A stretch of DNA of 64,000 nucleotides from Paraspadella gotoi. Lineage: Eukaryota > Chaetognatha. The number at the start of each line of letters is the position of its first letter. The stretch's first letter is position 1. Below are positions 24,601 to 37,092 of the stretch, piece by piece. A model generated the notes under the pieces. It was given only the letters and a program-made list of their open reading frames with translations, was not told where the DNA came from and searched no databases. The translations under genes were made by a program, and so were the position numbers. The stretch covers positions 11,300,605-11,364,604 of the forward strand of contig CM119268.1 of the NCBI GenBank assembly GCA_051294375.1. Reading direction: 5' to 3'.

Positions 24601-26507
24601 AGTTATGTCAAAGAAATACAAGAACTAAAATCCTTTCGAATTAAAATAAAGAATAAAAGGGACGTCGTGGTCATCGTCATCCTCTCCGACCACAAATCCC
24701 GTCCTCTCTCTAATTGGCAAACATTTTCTTTTCCGCGTAACGACGACGACTTTGCTGGCGGGTCACGTGATATCGATCACGTGAGATTAAACAATCGCGG
24801 GACAAAAAGTCTACGTTCGGAAACCCTCTTGCGANNNNNNNNNNNNNNNNNNNNNNNNNNNNNNNNNNNNNNNNNNNNNNNNNNNNNNNNNNNNNNNNNN
24901 NNNNNNNNNNNNNNNNNNNNNNNNNNNNNNNNNNCCAATTAAATTGGAAAACTCGGTTTTATTAGGTTAGGCTTTCGAAGCGGGCTGGAGAGCGGGGCAA
25001 TGAGTGGGAGGCGCGGTAACTGGAAACTCGGAGCATCGAGCGGGATGCTCTTCCCTCTTCCCGCCCATCACCTTCCCTGTCATTCCCTGGAGAATTGTGT
25101 AGCGAGGTGTGGGGCCGAGGGGGGGGGTGGAGAAAGGGGCGCTTCCACCTGTTTTAAAATGCTCTTTAGCATTTAAGCACTAGGTTTTCTAAATTTTTTC
25201 TTGTTCATATGCTTTGTCTCATCCCCTTTCTTCATTTTCTTATCCGATTTTTTTTTTACCTTTTCTACCCCTATTTCATCATTACAAATTATGACCGTTT
25301 CCTCTCTCTAGATCTGGCTTCCTTTTGCCCATCACCCCTTTCCCTCTTCCCCATCACTCCCCTCCTTCTTCCCCATCACTTTCTTTCCGGTCGCATCCGT
25401 CAGCTCGCCAAGGAAGGAGGGAAGGGAAAGGTTTTCCTGTCTCCGAGGCCGTTTCTATATCATCAATCTCCAGTTTTTCTTTTCGCTCTCTTTTCCTCTC
25501 TCGCTGCTCTTTTGTTCCAAGCTTTTCTCTCTCATCTCTCGGCGTCTCAAGCTCTTTAAATAATGCCAACTTGTCAAGGGGGTGGCGAGTTATTGGAACC
25601 TTCCAATACTATACTTTCTGAGAAGAGTTCAAAATGCAAATTTCTTAAAATTGGCAGAACATTAGTAATTAAATTCTTTCTAATATTCATTTATAGATAG
25701 AATCATGAAAATTTTTTTGAATTTTATTATTTAAAAGAGATTCAAATAGCTTATGAAAATTTATCATAACAAGTATAATTCTTTTTCACAATAATTTTTG
25801 ATGATAAGTGGTTAAATTGAAAAACTTAAAAAAATATCATCATCATCATCATCCAAGATTTTAGCAGTTTTAATAATTTTTAGTAATAAACATCAAAATT
25901 TTAAAAAATTGTAATTTATATTTTGCTTAACTTTTTAAGCTCATCAGAATCAATTAAAAAACTTAAAATATCCAAAAAAAATTTGACATTATAATAGCAA
26001 TATAATAAATAATTAGCGAATTACCATGGTTCGGACATTTTGTAAAAAATATTTTAACACAATAATTAATACCAATAATGGATAGTTTAATGCTGTTCCC
26101 ATTAAAATTCGAATTGGTCGGCTACCGATACTTAAAGCCGTATTCTGAAAGGAACCGCAAAAGATTGGGCGAAATACAATCGAAATACAATCGGTATTTT
26201 ATTAAAGTTATGTCAAAGAAATACAAGACTAAAATCCTTTCGAATTAAAATAAAGAATAAAAGGGACGTCGTGGTCATCGTCATCCTCTCCGACCACAAT
26301 CCGTCCCCTCTCTTCAATTGGCAAAACATTTTCTTTTCGCCGTAACGACGACGACTTTGCTGGCGGTCACGTGATATGATCACGTGAGATTAAACAATCG
26401 CGGGACAAAAGTCTACGTTCGAAACATGCGAGATACAACAGACGAAGACGACGACGACTTTTACGACGAAGATGACGATGACGAAAGGAAGGGAAGACTG
26501 GAGGCAC

Positions 26508-26570
<63 letters not shown>

Positions 26571-26740
26571 CGATCACTCTTTCGAGCAAAACACCGAACC
26601 AACACTTTTTTTTTACTTTTTCCCAAAAGTTTTTACTCTCGCCACCGTTTTTCTTCGTCCGAGGAAAAAAAAGGGCTTTTTTTCTCTTTTCTCTCGCCTT
26701 TCTCGGCTGTAAAGCGAAAAAAAAGGATCGTTTGAAAGCT

Positions 26741-26782
<42 letters not shown>

Positions 26783-29700
26783 CTCTTTCACTCTCTCTTC
26801 TCTCTCTTACACTTTTCCTCCTCTCCCATTGCTTTTTTTTTCTTTTTGTCTCTTATTTCCATCTCCCATGTTTCTTTTTGTTACCTTCCTTTTGTTTTTT
26901 TTTGCCCCATATTTTCTCACCCTTCTTCTTCCGCCTTGTTCTCTTCAAATGTCTCCTTTCCTCCTTCCTTTCTCTTGGTCCGGAACGATTCGCGCATTGC
27001 CTCCAGCACGCTTTTCCATATATGCTGTCCATGAAATGATGATCGTCTCTGAGGTCAAATTCACTTATCATCGAATATATTTAACCAAAGTAAAAAGTTT
27101 AATACATCGTTATTATTTCTCCCAAAGAGTCGATATGGTCAATTAGACGTATGTCTTCATCGATCCGTTTTTGAATTCGTATCCTTTTGGCGATCATCAT
27201 GGTCCATGCGTCAGTCATTGAGAGGCAACGCATTCTCACGTGACAACGACTACGAACGTCAACTGGTCAATTTTAAACAAAGCCTCTCACCGTCCCTGCT
27301 CGCTGAGCATTCCTCTCCCAATCAATCAGTCCCGGTTATATCGGATTGGCTTTTTGTCGTTGCAATTTTAATGGCCTCGAATCGTCGCTTCAAACTTGCG
27401 ATTATCATTTTGGAAATTACTTTTTTACATCTTGTCACTTATTTTTTTAAAATTAAATTTCTCATATTTTTTTCCAACAGTCGGATATTAATTAGTACTA
27501 CAGTCCTGTGGAAAAAAAGAGGACACTCATAAACCTTAAATTGTAACCATTGTATTCATATATATATTTAAAAAAATTATGAATATTAAATATAGATTTT
27601 TGAAAGGCGAATTTATAAATATAAAAATTGGCTCAATCATTCAAAAGCTATACTTATATATAAGTAGTTAAAATTAATTATTTAAAAAAATAGTTATCAA
27701 CAGATTGCCAAATTATAAAAAATACTTATATAAATTGTTATTTTTATATTATTAAGCTATAATATATTTTTTAATAAAAGAATTTAAAGTTATTTATATT
27801 CGTAATGTTTTTGGATTTACCCTTTTTTTGGCACAGGACTGTATGTAAGTACTGTCCGCATTTCCATGGTTTTTTTACTTACAATTTTCATTATTATTTG
27901 CCATTTTCACGAAATTCACGAGCGGAAAGATTAAATTTCTACTTCCCACGCCGCGCGTTTTTCATCCCCGGCTCTTAAATCCCCGTCATATCAAAGAATA
28001 AAAGAAATTCATATTCTTCCCTCTCTCTCGTTTTCTCTCCTCGAATCCGGCAGAAAAAAAGAGAGTTGTTTTTAAATATACCGTCCGTCGCACTTACATA
28101 CTAAATCATTCAAGCCAAAAATTCTAGATCGCAACACGATAGAACGCAACTGCTTACGAACTCTCTCTCTCTCACGTCCTCTGTAGATATCTCTCCTTTT
28201 TATAAATCAACTCTCTCAATCTCTTACCCTATTTCCTCTCTCGGCCCGCGAATTATGAGGCCAGATGATCATCTTTCGCACGCCCCCCCGCCTCCCCTTC
28301 CTTTTTTTCTTTCTTCTTTTTACGAAAATGGAGCATGGGGGGAAGCTAATGAGTTATCATGCTCTCAGCTGATAATACGTTTTCTCTTTTCCCTATCTTC
28401 CTTTTTTTTAAAAATAACTGAATTTTTTGGTGCCGGGGTCTTTAGGGAGATGTCAATACTGAGCGTGCGTTCTACTTAGTCTTCTTTTTATTTTCCATCT
28501 GCACTATAGAAAAAGCGAATTGCTGAAATGTAAGCAAAGAGATGAGAGTCCGCTGTTTAATGCTGGTTCGAATCGTTCTCATAGCGCAAAAAAATGCTAG
28601 CGAAAATGCTAGCAAATTTTATTTATTCTAACGAAATTCCGACGTTAGTTTTAACGCTCGCTGGGTTAATTTAGATAATCTCTGGGTTGTCACTTGAAAA
28701 TTTGAATTTGTTATGTAGAAATATTATGATTTTTTTAAGCAACTGAACAAACAATCTGTTAAGAAAAAATATATAACATATAATACATCAAAGAACATTT
28801 CTTTTTTAAAAGCCTTGTACTGATAAACGCTGTGTCCTCAAGTAAGCCGCTTTGTAATGACTTGTGGCTTCGGGCACAGGTGCTCCTCGANNNNNNNNNN
28901 NNNNNNNNNNNNNNNTTTTGGGTCTTTAGGAAACAAAGACGCGTCACTAGTTTTTTATTCACGACAAGTAAAGCGATTGGCTGAATGTAAGCAGAGATGA
29001 GAGTCCGCTGTTTAATGCTGTTCGAATNNNNNNNNNNTTTTTTGCTTACCTTCCTTTTTGTTTTTTTTTCCCCCATATTTTCTCACCCTCTCTTTCTCGC
29101 CTTGTTCTCTTCCAAATGTCTCCTTTCCTCTCTTCCTTTCTCTTTGGTCCGGAACGATTCGCGCATTGCCTCCACGACGCTTTTCCATTATCCGCTGTCC
29201 ATGGGAATTGATGATCGGTCTCTGAGGTCAAAACTTCACTTATCATCGCAATATATTTTATACCAAACGTAAATAGTTTTAATACATCGTTAACTTATTC
29301 ATCTCCAAAAGGGTCGATTGGTCAATAGACGTTATCGATTTTTCCTATCGAGTCCGTTTTTGATTCCGATCACTTTTGGCCGATCATCAGTGGTCATTGG
29401 TCAGTCATTGAGACGGCAACCATTCTCACTGACAACGACAACGAACTCACTGGTCAATTTTAAACAAATCGCCTCTCACGGTCCTGCTCGCTGAGCCATT
29501 CCTCTCCCGCCAATCAATCAGTCCCGGTTATATGCGGATTGCTTTTTCTGTCGTTTGCAATTTTTAAAAATCGCGCCTCGAATCGTCGCTTCAACTTCGC
29601 TTCTCATTTTGGAAATTTACTTTTTTTGTACATCTGTCACTTATTTTTTTTAAAATTAATTTTCCTCATATTTTTTTCCAACAGTCGGATATTAATAAGT

Positions 29701-30244
29701 ACTACAGTCCTGTGGAAAAAAAGAGGACACTCATAAACCTTAAATTGTAACCATTGTATTTATATATATATATTAAAAAAATTATGAATATTAAATATAG
29801 ATTTTGAAAGGCGAATTATGTATATAAGTTTAAAAAAAATTGGCCCAATCATTCAAAAGCTATACTTTATATATAAGTAGTTAAAATATTTTTTAAAAAA
29901 AATAGATTATCAACTGGATTGCCAAATTATAAAAAATACTTATATATAAATTCTTTTTATATTATTAGCCTATAATATATGTTATTAAATAAAAAATAAT
30001 TTAAAAGTGAATTTATATTCGTAATGTTTTTGGATTTACCATTTTTTTTGGCAGCAGGACTGTATGTAAGTACTGGTCCGCATTTCCATGGGTTTTGATT
30101 ACCTTACAATTTTTCATTATTATTTGCACATATTCTTCACGAAATTCACGACGGAAAGAAAATTAATTTTTCCTCCGTTTTTTCGGCTTTCCCCCGTCAT
30201 TCAAAAGAATAAAAGAAATTCATATTCTTCTCTCTCTGCTCTCT

Positions 30245-30284
<40 letters not shown>

Positions 30285-31223
30285 GGCCGCGAATTATGAG
30301 CCAATCATCTTCGCACGCCCCCCGTCCCCTTTTTTTTTCTTTCTCTTCTTTTACCGAATGGAGATGGGGAAGCTAATGATTATTGCTTCAGTGAATCGTT
30401 TTCTTTATAACTGAATTTTTGGGTCTTTAGGAAACAAAGACGCGTCACTAGTTTTTTATTCACGACAAGAAAAGCGATTGGCTGAATGTAAGCAGAGATC
30501 GCGTCTAATGCTGTTTAATGCTGTTCGAATCGTTCATCGCAAAAATGCTACGAAAAATGCTGCAAATTTATTTTTCTACGATTTCCGGCGTTATTTTAAC
30601 GTCGTTGGGTTAATTTGGATAATCTCTGTTGTCACTTGAAAATTTGATTTGTTATGTAGAAATATTAGATTTTTTAAGCAACTGACAAAATCTTTAAAAA
30701 ATATATGTACATATAATACATCAAAGAACATCTTTTTTTAAAAAGATTATACTGAATAAACCTTTCCTCAAGTAAGCCGTTGTAACCAAAACTACCAATG
30801 ACGCGACATCTGTTAGTATTAAACTATTAAGAGGAAGAATGACGACGACAGAGATGAAGACTTTGGCTTCGGGCACCAGGTGCTCCTCGAATTTTCCCCG
30901 ATGTAGCCTCTGGCCATAATTTGCAGAGAAGAGTGCACGTTAGGGCCTTTTGCATCTTTTAAGCTTCGCGCGCACGAAACTGGGGCACGGGTTTCGGCCC
31001 CCTGGAGGCTGAAGGTTTCTTCGATTCGACCGTCACGCGCTTCTCGTCCTTCTTGACTTCGGCCCAGAATTTTTTGTCGACCTATGTTTTTCGCGGTAAA
31101 AAAAGATAACACTTCACGTCTGTTTAACAGAAGCGTTTGGCTCGTCTTTTCTATCTAGTAACAGATAAAGAGAAAAAAAACTGGTTTCAAGGACTCTGAA
31201 ACAAATCTAAACATTTTTCACAT

Positions 31224-31259
<36 letters not shown>

Positions 31260-31706
31260 TTCTCTCTCGCGGGATAACGTATCAGTTTTGACAAGCAAGG
31301 ATTCTCTTTCTGTATCGTCCGCTTTTTCGAGATATGTCATTCCCAAATCCTCCGCCCCGCGGGGCGGCTCTAGGGGCGGCCCCAGGGGGCAGATATTCCA
31401 GGGGAGCAGCAAAATGGTCATTGAGGGGGCGCCCCCTCTGGATTGCCTCAGGGGGCCGCCCCAGGGGGGTTCCCCCTGGGGCCAACATTTTGGGTCTATT
31501 AGGGGCGCCCCTAATGCTTAGCCCCCTGGGGCCAAAAAAAGTCTGCCCCTGGGGGTAACCCCTTGGGGAGCAAAAAACTGCTCCCCCAGGGGCGAGTTAA
31601 AGAGAGAGCAAAGTTTAGATGAGAAAATATACTTTCTGATTATGTTATTATATCTGAGAATATTTCTCCCTGTCTGTTACTCTCTCTTTCTCTCTCCCTT
31701 TTTCTT

Positions 31707-31737
<31 letters not shown>

Positions 31738-34700
31738 TTTTTCTCATTCACTCTTTCTTTTTTTTTTCTCTCTCTTTTTTTTCTCTCTATAGATCTTTTT
31801 TTCTCTCTCTCTTTCAAGACTTGTTTTATGTAACTGAATTAAATATACATATTTTTCAAATTATTGTTAACTCATTTATTCCATATTTTATCTAAAAATT
31901 ATAATATTTGTATTTTTTTAACCCAATTATTTTATTTCAGTTAAAAGATATAGAAATAAGTTTTAACAAACAATGTAGGACGTAGCCACACAAATTTAGT
32001 AGTAAAAAGCTAATCAGTCATTTGTCTTCTTTTTTTGTCTTTTTTATCTTTCTTTTTTTAATTTTTTTTCTTTCTTTTTTGTTGGATGGGACATACTGAT
32101 AGACTGATAGAGAGATATAATTTTTAAAAAAAATATCATAATTTGATGTTTAAAAAGAAAATTAAATAAATCACCAAACAAATAATGGGCAGTGACTGAC
32201 AGACCTACTTAGTGAATTATGAGTCCCCCAAAAAAACAATAAAAACTATTCATCAACATTAAACGAGTTCTACATCGTAAAATAAATTTTATTTTATTTA
32301 AGATTTGTAATTAATAATCGTCAGTTTGTAGATTGCTTAAGATGAACTCACGTTGTTAAGTAGAGGCTGACAATTTGAGAGAGAGAGTGAGCAAAACTTT
32401 ATATTTAGCTCAATCACATACTTTTCTACCCACACACAAAATTTTATTCCAATCCATCTATTTAATCACGAATAATTGGAGTTTAATGCTAATATGGGAT
32501 GGACTTAAAGACTGATATTAATTAATTAATCAATTAAATATTTTTTAATTAATTATTTTTTATAAGTGAATTAAAAAATTAAAACCATCTTTATCTATAA
32601 ATTTTTTAAGATAAAATTTTGTGTGTGGGTAGAAAAATGAAAGTAAGTTTTAATGGAAAAACAAAAGTTACTTTTACTTGAACATTATTAAAAAATTTTT
32701 GCACTCTATTTCTCTCTTCTTTCTTTATTTCTATCGGTAAAATTATTAATTAGCTAATTGTTAAGTTGATTGTTGACCAAATAATTAATTTGACCAATTA
32801 TCCAAGTTGTCCAAATTATCTAAGTTGACCAAATTATGCAAGTTGACCAATTATGACTGTTGACTAAATTAAGCAAATTAACCAATTTATACCAGTTTGA
32901 CCAATTTATGCAATGACAAATCTATGAAATTGGACCAAATTATGCAAGTTGACCAAATTATGGGAGTTGATTTAATTGTGTAAATTGATTAAAATTATGA
33001 AAGTTTACCAAATATAAAAGTTTACCAAATTATGAAAGTTTACCAAATTATTAAAGTTTAGCCAATTATGAAGGTTAACCAAATTAAGCAAGTTAACTAA
33101 ATTATAAAAAAATTACCAAATATGAAAGTTTACCAAATTATAAAAGTTACCAAATTTAAAAGTTGATTAAATAATATCAGTTGACCAATTTATGTCAGTT
33201 GACCAAATTATGTCAATTGACTAAATTATGCAAGGTGACCAAATTATGCAAGTTGGTATTGGTGCAGCTATTGGTTCATTGATTGATTAATTGAAGTGAA
33301 AAATATTATTTTTATCTTTATATTTATCTTTTATCTTTTTTTATCTTTTCTTTATCTTTTTATCTTTTTATTTATTGTAATGAAAGATGAAAATAGAAAA
33401 TAGATAGAGGAAGAGAGAGAGAGAGGGAGAAAAAAGAGAGAGTAGAGGGAAAGAGAGATAGGAGGGAGAGAGAGCCGTTCCAGGGGCAGGAAAATCCATC
33501 CCCTGGGGGTAGCCCAGGGGGCAAGGTTTTTCTAGCCCCTGGGGGATTCCCCCTGGAGTGGCCTCTTGGGGCTCCAAAAAAGAGGCTACAGGGGGCCGCC
33601 CCTAGGGCAGTAAAGATTTGCCTGCCCCTCGGGGCCGCCCCGCGGAGCCACCCCGCGGGGCGCCCCCAGCACCGCCCCCGGGGAAGCGATCTGAGGATGA
33701 CATACTGGCTTTTTCACCGATTCTACTTTTACGATAAACTCACCTCTCTTCGGATGGACGTCGCGATATATCAAATCTTCCCCCCTCTCCAAAAAAAAAT
33801 GGGGGGGAAAAGTTGAAAGCTTCTCGGCTGAGTCAACAACGTGGAGTGCACATTGTGTGCTCTGAGAAAAAAAATCTTGAGCAAACCCTTCGTCTTCTCT
33901 ATTCTCTTTTTTTTTAAGTTTTTCATTTTTTCGACGCAAAATAATTAGTTGATGAATCATCTAGCGCCTGGACCTTCGTTCTAAATTCGTTCGAAATTAA
34001 AAAAAGTACAATACGTACGAGGGGTTAATCGCGAATACACGAACAATTTTATAAATGAAAAAGCCAATTAAGCGTTATTGATATTAAACGACCATGATCT
34101 GACATCGTCAACGATTTTCCCGCCAATGAATCCAACGCTAAGCCGACATCGCTGGGTTTTTGTCTCGATCTGGCGAAATTGAGCGATAAAGAAAAACGAG
34201 GCCCCCGTATTTCAGGATCAACGACGCGCGGATCAAAAATAAAAATTTACGATCACGCCGATGAAACCCCTGCGTGCCTCTATGGCTTAATGGGAAAAAT
34301 TACTGTTTCGCGATCATAACGGAAGAGCGGTGCGTGGGATTTTTTTGGGAAATGATATCAATTCTGATATGTGTTGTAAATTTTGCCATGACGCAACAAT
34401 TTATACGACGTATACTATTCGTCCGCAAACTTTAAAATACTAAAAGACTTGAAAATTAATCTTATCAATCCTAACTCCGGATCATTTTCTTTTTCGCGAT
34501 CGCGATAGATCGGCGAGGAATGACGAAATCTCGAATACCGAAACCGAAGATCGTTATCAGTGGACCAAGAAATTCTTTTCAGGTCGAATTTTTGTNNNNN
34601 NNNNNTTTTCTCGCGATAACTTGAGCGACCCAAAGGTGATGACAGAGAGAGAGAGAGAGAAAGAAAGACGGACGAGCGTCAAGAACGGGATAATGTTATC

Positions 34701-37010
34701 GAGTTCCTCAATTAACTGGTTTTCGTTTATCAATTAATTCGTGAATCGGGAGGGAGCGATTTACAGTAACGAAGAGTAAACAGAGGGACTGCGTTCGACC
34801 ACTTGGTTAATTGGATTAACCAAAAAAAAAAAAAAAAGGTCCGGTTAATAATAATAATGAGATCTCGAGGGCGCAGCCTCTCCCTTCTTGGTCTTCGTCG
34901 TGTTCATCGTCGACCGGCGAGGGTTCAATTTCGGAAATATTTAGTTTCTCCCCCCCCCTTTTTTTTACAATTTTTTAAAAAAATTATAATATTCAATGAA
35001 TTTTTTTTTTCTTTCTCCCTTTCGAATGTAGATTCATTCGTAATCGTTTGTATCCCTCAAGGCTCTCTTTCTCAGATTCTTTGAGATCGATTAAATCTCT
35101 ACATCTCCGCAGGTGTCGTCGTTTTCTCGAGTTCCTTGAACTTCGGATTTTCTGGGATCGAGTCTAGAAAAGAGGGAGAGCGAGAGTCATTGAGGAAAAA
35201 AGAGAGAGAGAGAGAACGAGATTTTAGGTATCGAGTAATCCTTGACGAAACAATTTCAACCACCCACCCCTCACCCGCTGCTATTGCCGCTCGATTCGAA
35301 GTGCGGGGTTTATTTTTCTCTTTCGCTGAAAAAAGTTTGCAGAGTGGAAGAGTTTGTAAGTTTACAGTTGGCGGAAATCTAATTGATATTAACAAAGACA
35401 GTGTTGATTTTTCATCCCAGTTATATACATATATACACATTTTAAAACAGATTTTTTCTTAATTTTTTTTCATCGTGATTTTCCTTTTGATCGTAAATAA
35501 TTCCGCCAGCGTTTGGAATCTTCGCACGATTTCGCTCTTGAGATGTCGCTTCCCTATTTTTATTGACCTTTCCGCGTTGGACCGCACTCATTCCTTATTT
35601 GGCGATCGCGCCAATGTGACAGCAACGACGCTTCGCCTCCCCCTTTTTTTTTTGGTCTTTCCGGATTGGGGATTCCCATTCCTAAGAGAGAGAGGGGCGC
35701 GTCTCTTTTCGATTCCCTCCTTCCTTTGCATCCAGAGCGGGGAAATATAGGGGGGGGGCGTCTGACCTTCCGAAGGGGTTCAGATGGGAGAGATGGTGGT
35801 GGCGAATCTGTTCTAGAGGCGATATGGCGTCTCGCGAGAGGGGGTGTTGCGTCTCCGGGGACGTGACACCGAGAAGGAACACGTCTGCCACAAATATTGA
35901 GTTTCACCCGTTCTGGTCGGCCGCCTCTGAGAGATCACCCAACGCGTTACTTTTATATCTCGCTCTCTATCTCTCTCCATCACCTTCTAACCCTTTGAAT
36001 TCTTTCCTCTTCCTCCCCCCCCCCTTCCCACCCCCTTTCTATCCGGAATTCAATGCCGGATTTTCCGCTTTATTTAGTTTGGAATGTTTTCCCTCTGTCC
36101 ACCTTGGATCACTGCCTAAGCTTTTTCATTTTTTTTTTCCCTTTGGCCTTTTCATTTTTTTCTTGGGCTTGTCGCGTTTTCTTCTCCCTCGGCGCAGTAA
36201 AAAAAAAAGAATTTAAGTTTCGTTCAAACAACCGCAAAATCCCTCTCTCTCTCTATCTCTTTTCCTCAATTTTCGTCTTTAGTGATTCATCGACCGCAAT
36301 TACGAACTCATGGTTTCTTAAACCGGTTTTTTCCCCCTCGATCGTCGGGTCTAATTTTTTTCGATTTCTTCGCTTTTTCAGAACTGCTGTAAAACCGAAA
36401 TAAAAAAGTTCGGATGTTTTTTAAACGCAAGCACGTGTTTTTTTGTTTTTTTGTTTTTTTTTGGATGAGCAGTTTACTTTGATTTCTAACAAGTCGGGAG
36501 GGGAAAAAGTGTTTTTGTCTTCTTTTTCTTAATAAAGAAATTAACTGAAACGAACTTTATTGTTTCGTAAAGCTTATTTTCAAATTTGAATCGCCACACA
36601 AATTAAAAAATATTAGTGGATCGAGTAAAGTTCACCCGAAAAACTTGGCAATATTGGGGGTTCAAATTGAACTTTGTTGACTTTCTGTCTCTCTCTCTCT
36701 CTCTCTCACTAAAACTTTCACCCTCAACCATTTCGCCGGCTTTCAATATCAATGAGAATGAGTCCTAATTTGGACGAGAAAAAAATGCCTGCAAATTTAA
36801 AACAAAAAAAATTTACGTCTAAAATTGTTTTGTTAGATTGGACGGTTTCCCGAACGTAATTAACCTCATCGAAAATTAAATGAGAAAGTCATATTTTTAT
36901 CTCAAAAACCTTTCGATTTGGCTTTGAAAAACACTTGAATTTCGACTTAACGTCAGAACTTAAATGATTTCGACATTTGGTGATCTACAACTCTGACGAC
37001 AATTCCAAGT

Positions 37011-37092
<82 letters not shown>

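Noticed and set aside
26384-27146. Plus-strand frame of 216 codons with Arg-Glu repeats
   Set aside because: It reads through a (GA)n and a (TC)n microsatellite in a duplicated, gap-flanked region; not a gene.
30975-31020. Second hammerhead-like motif (GGCCGAAAC on the minus strand)
   Set aside because: The required CUGANGA box is missing at the right distance.
31333-33704. Regular tandem repeats as a CRISPR array
   Set aside because: The 18-bp units have no unique spacers and this is an animal genome.
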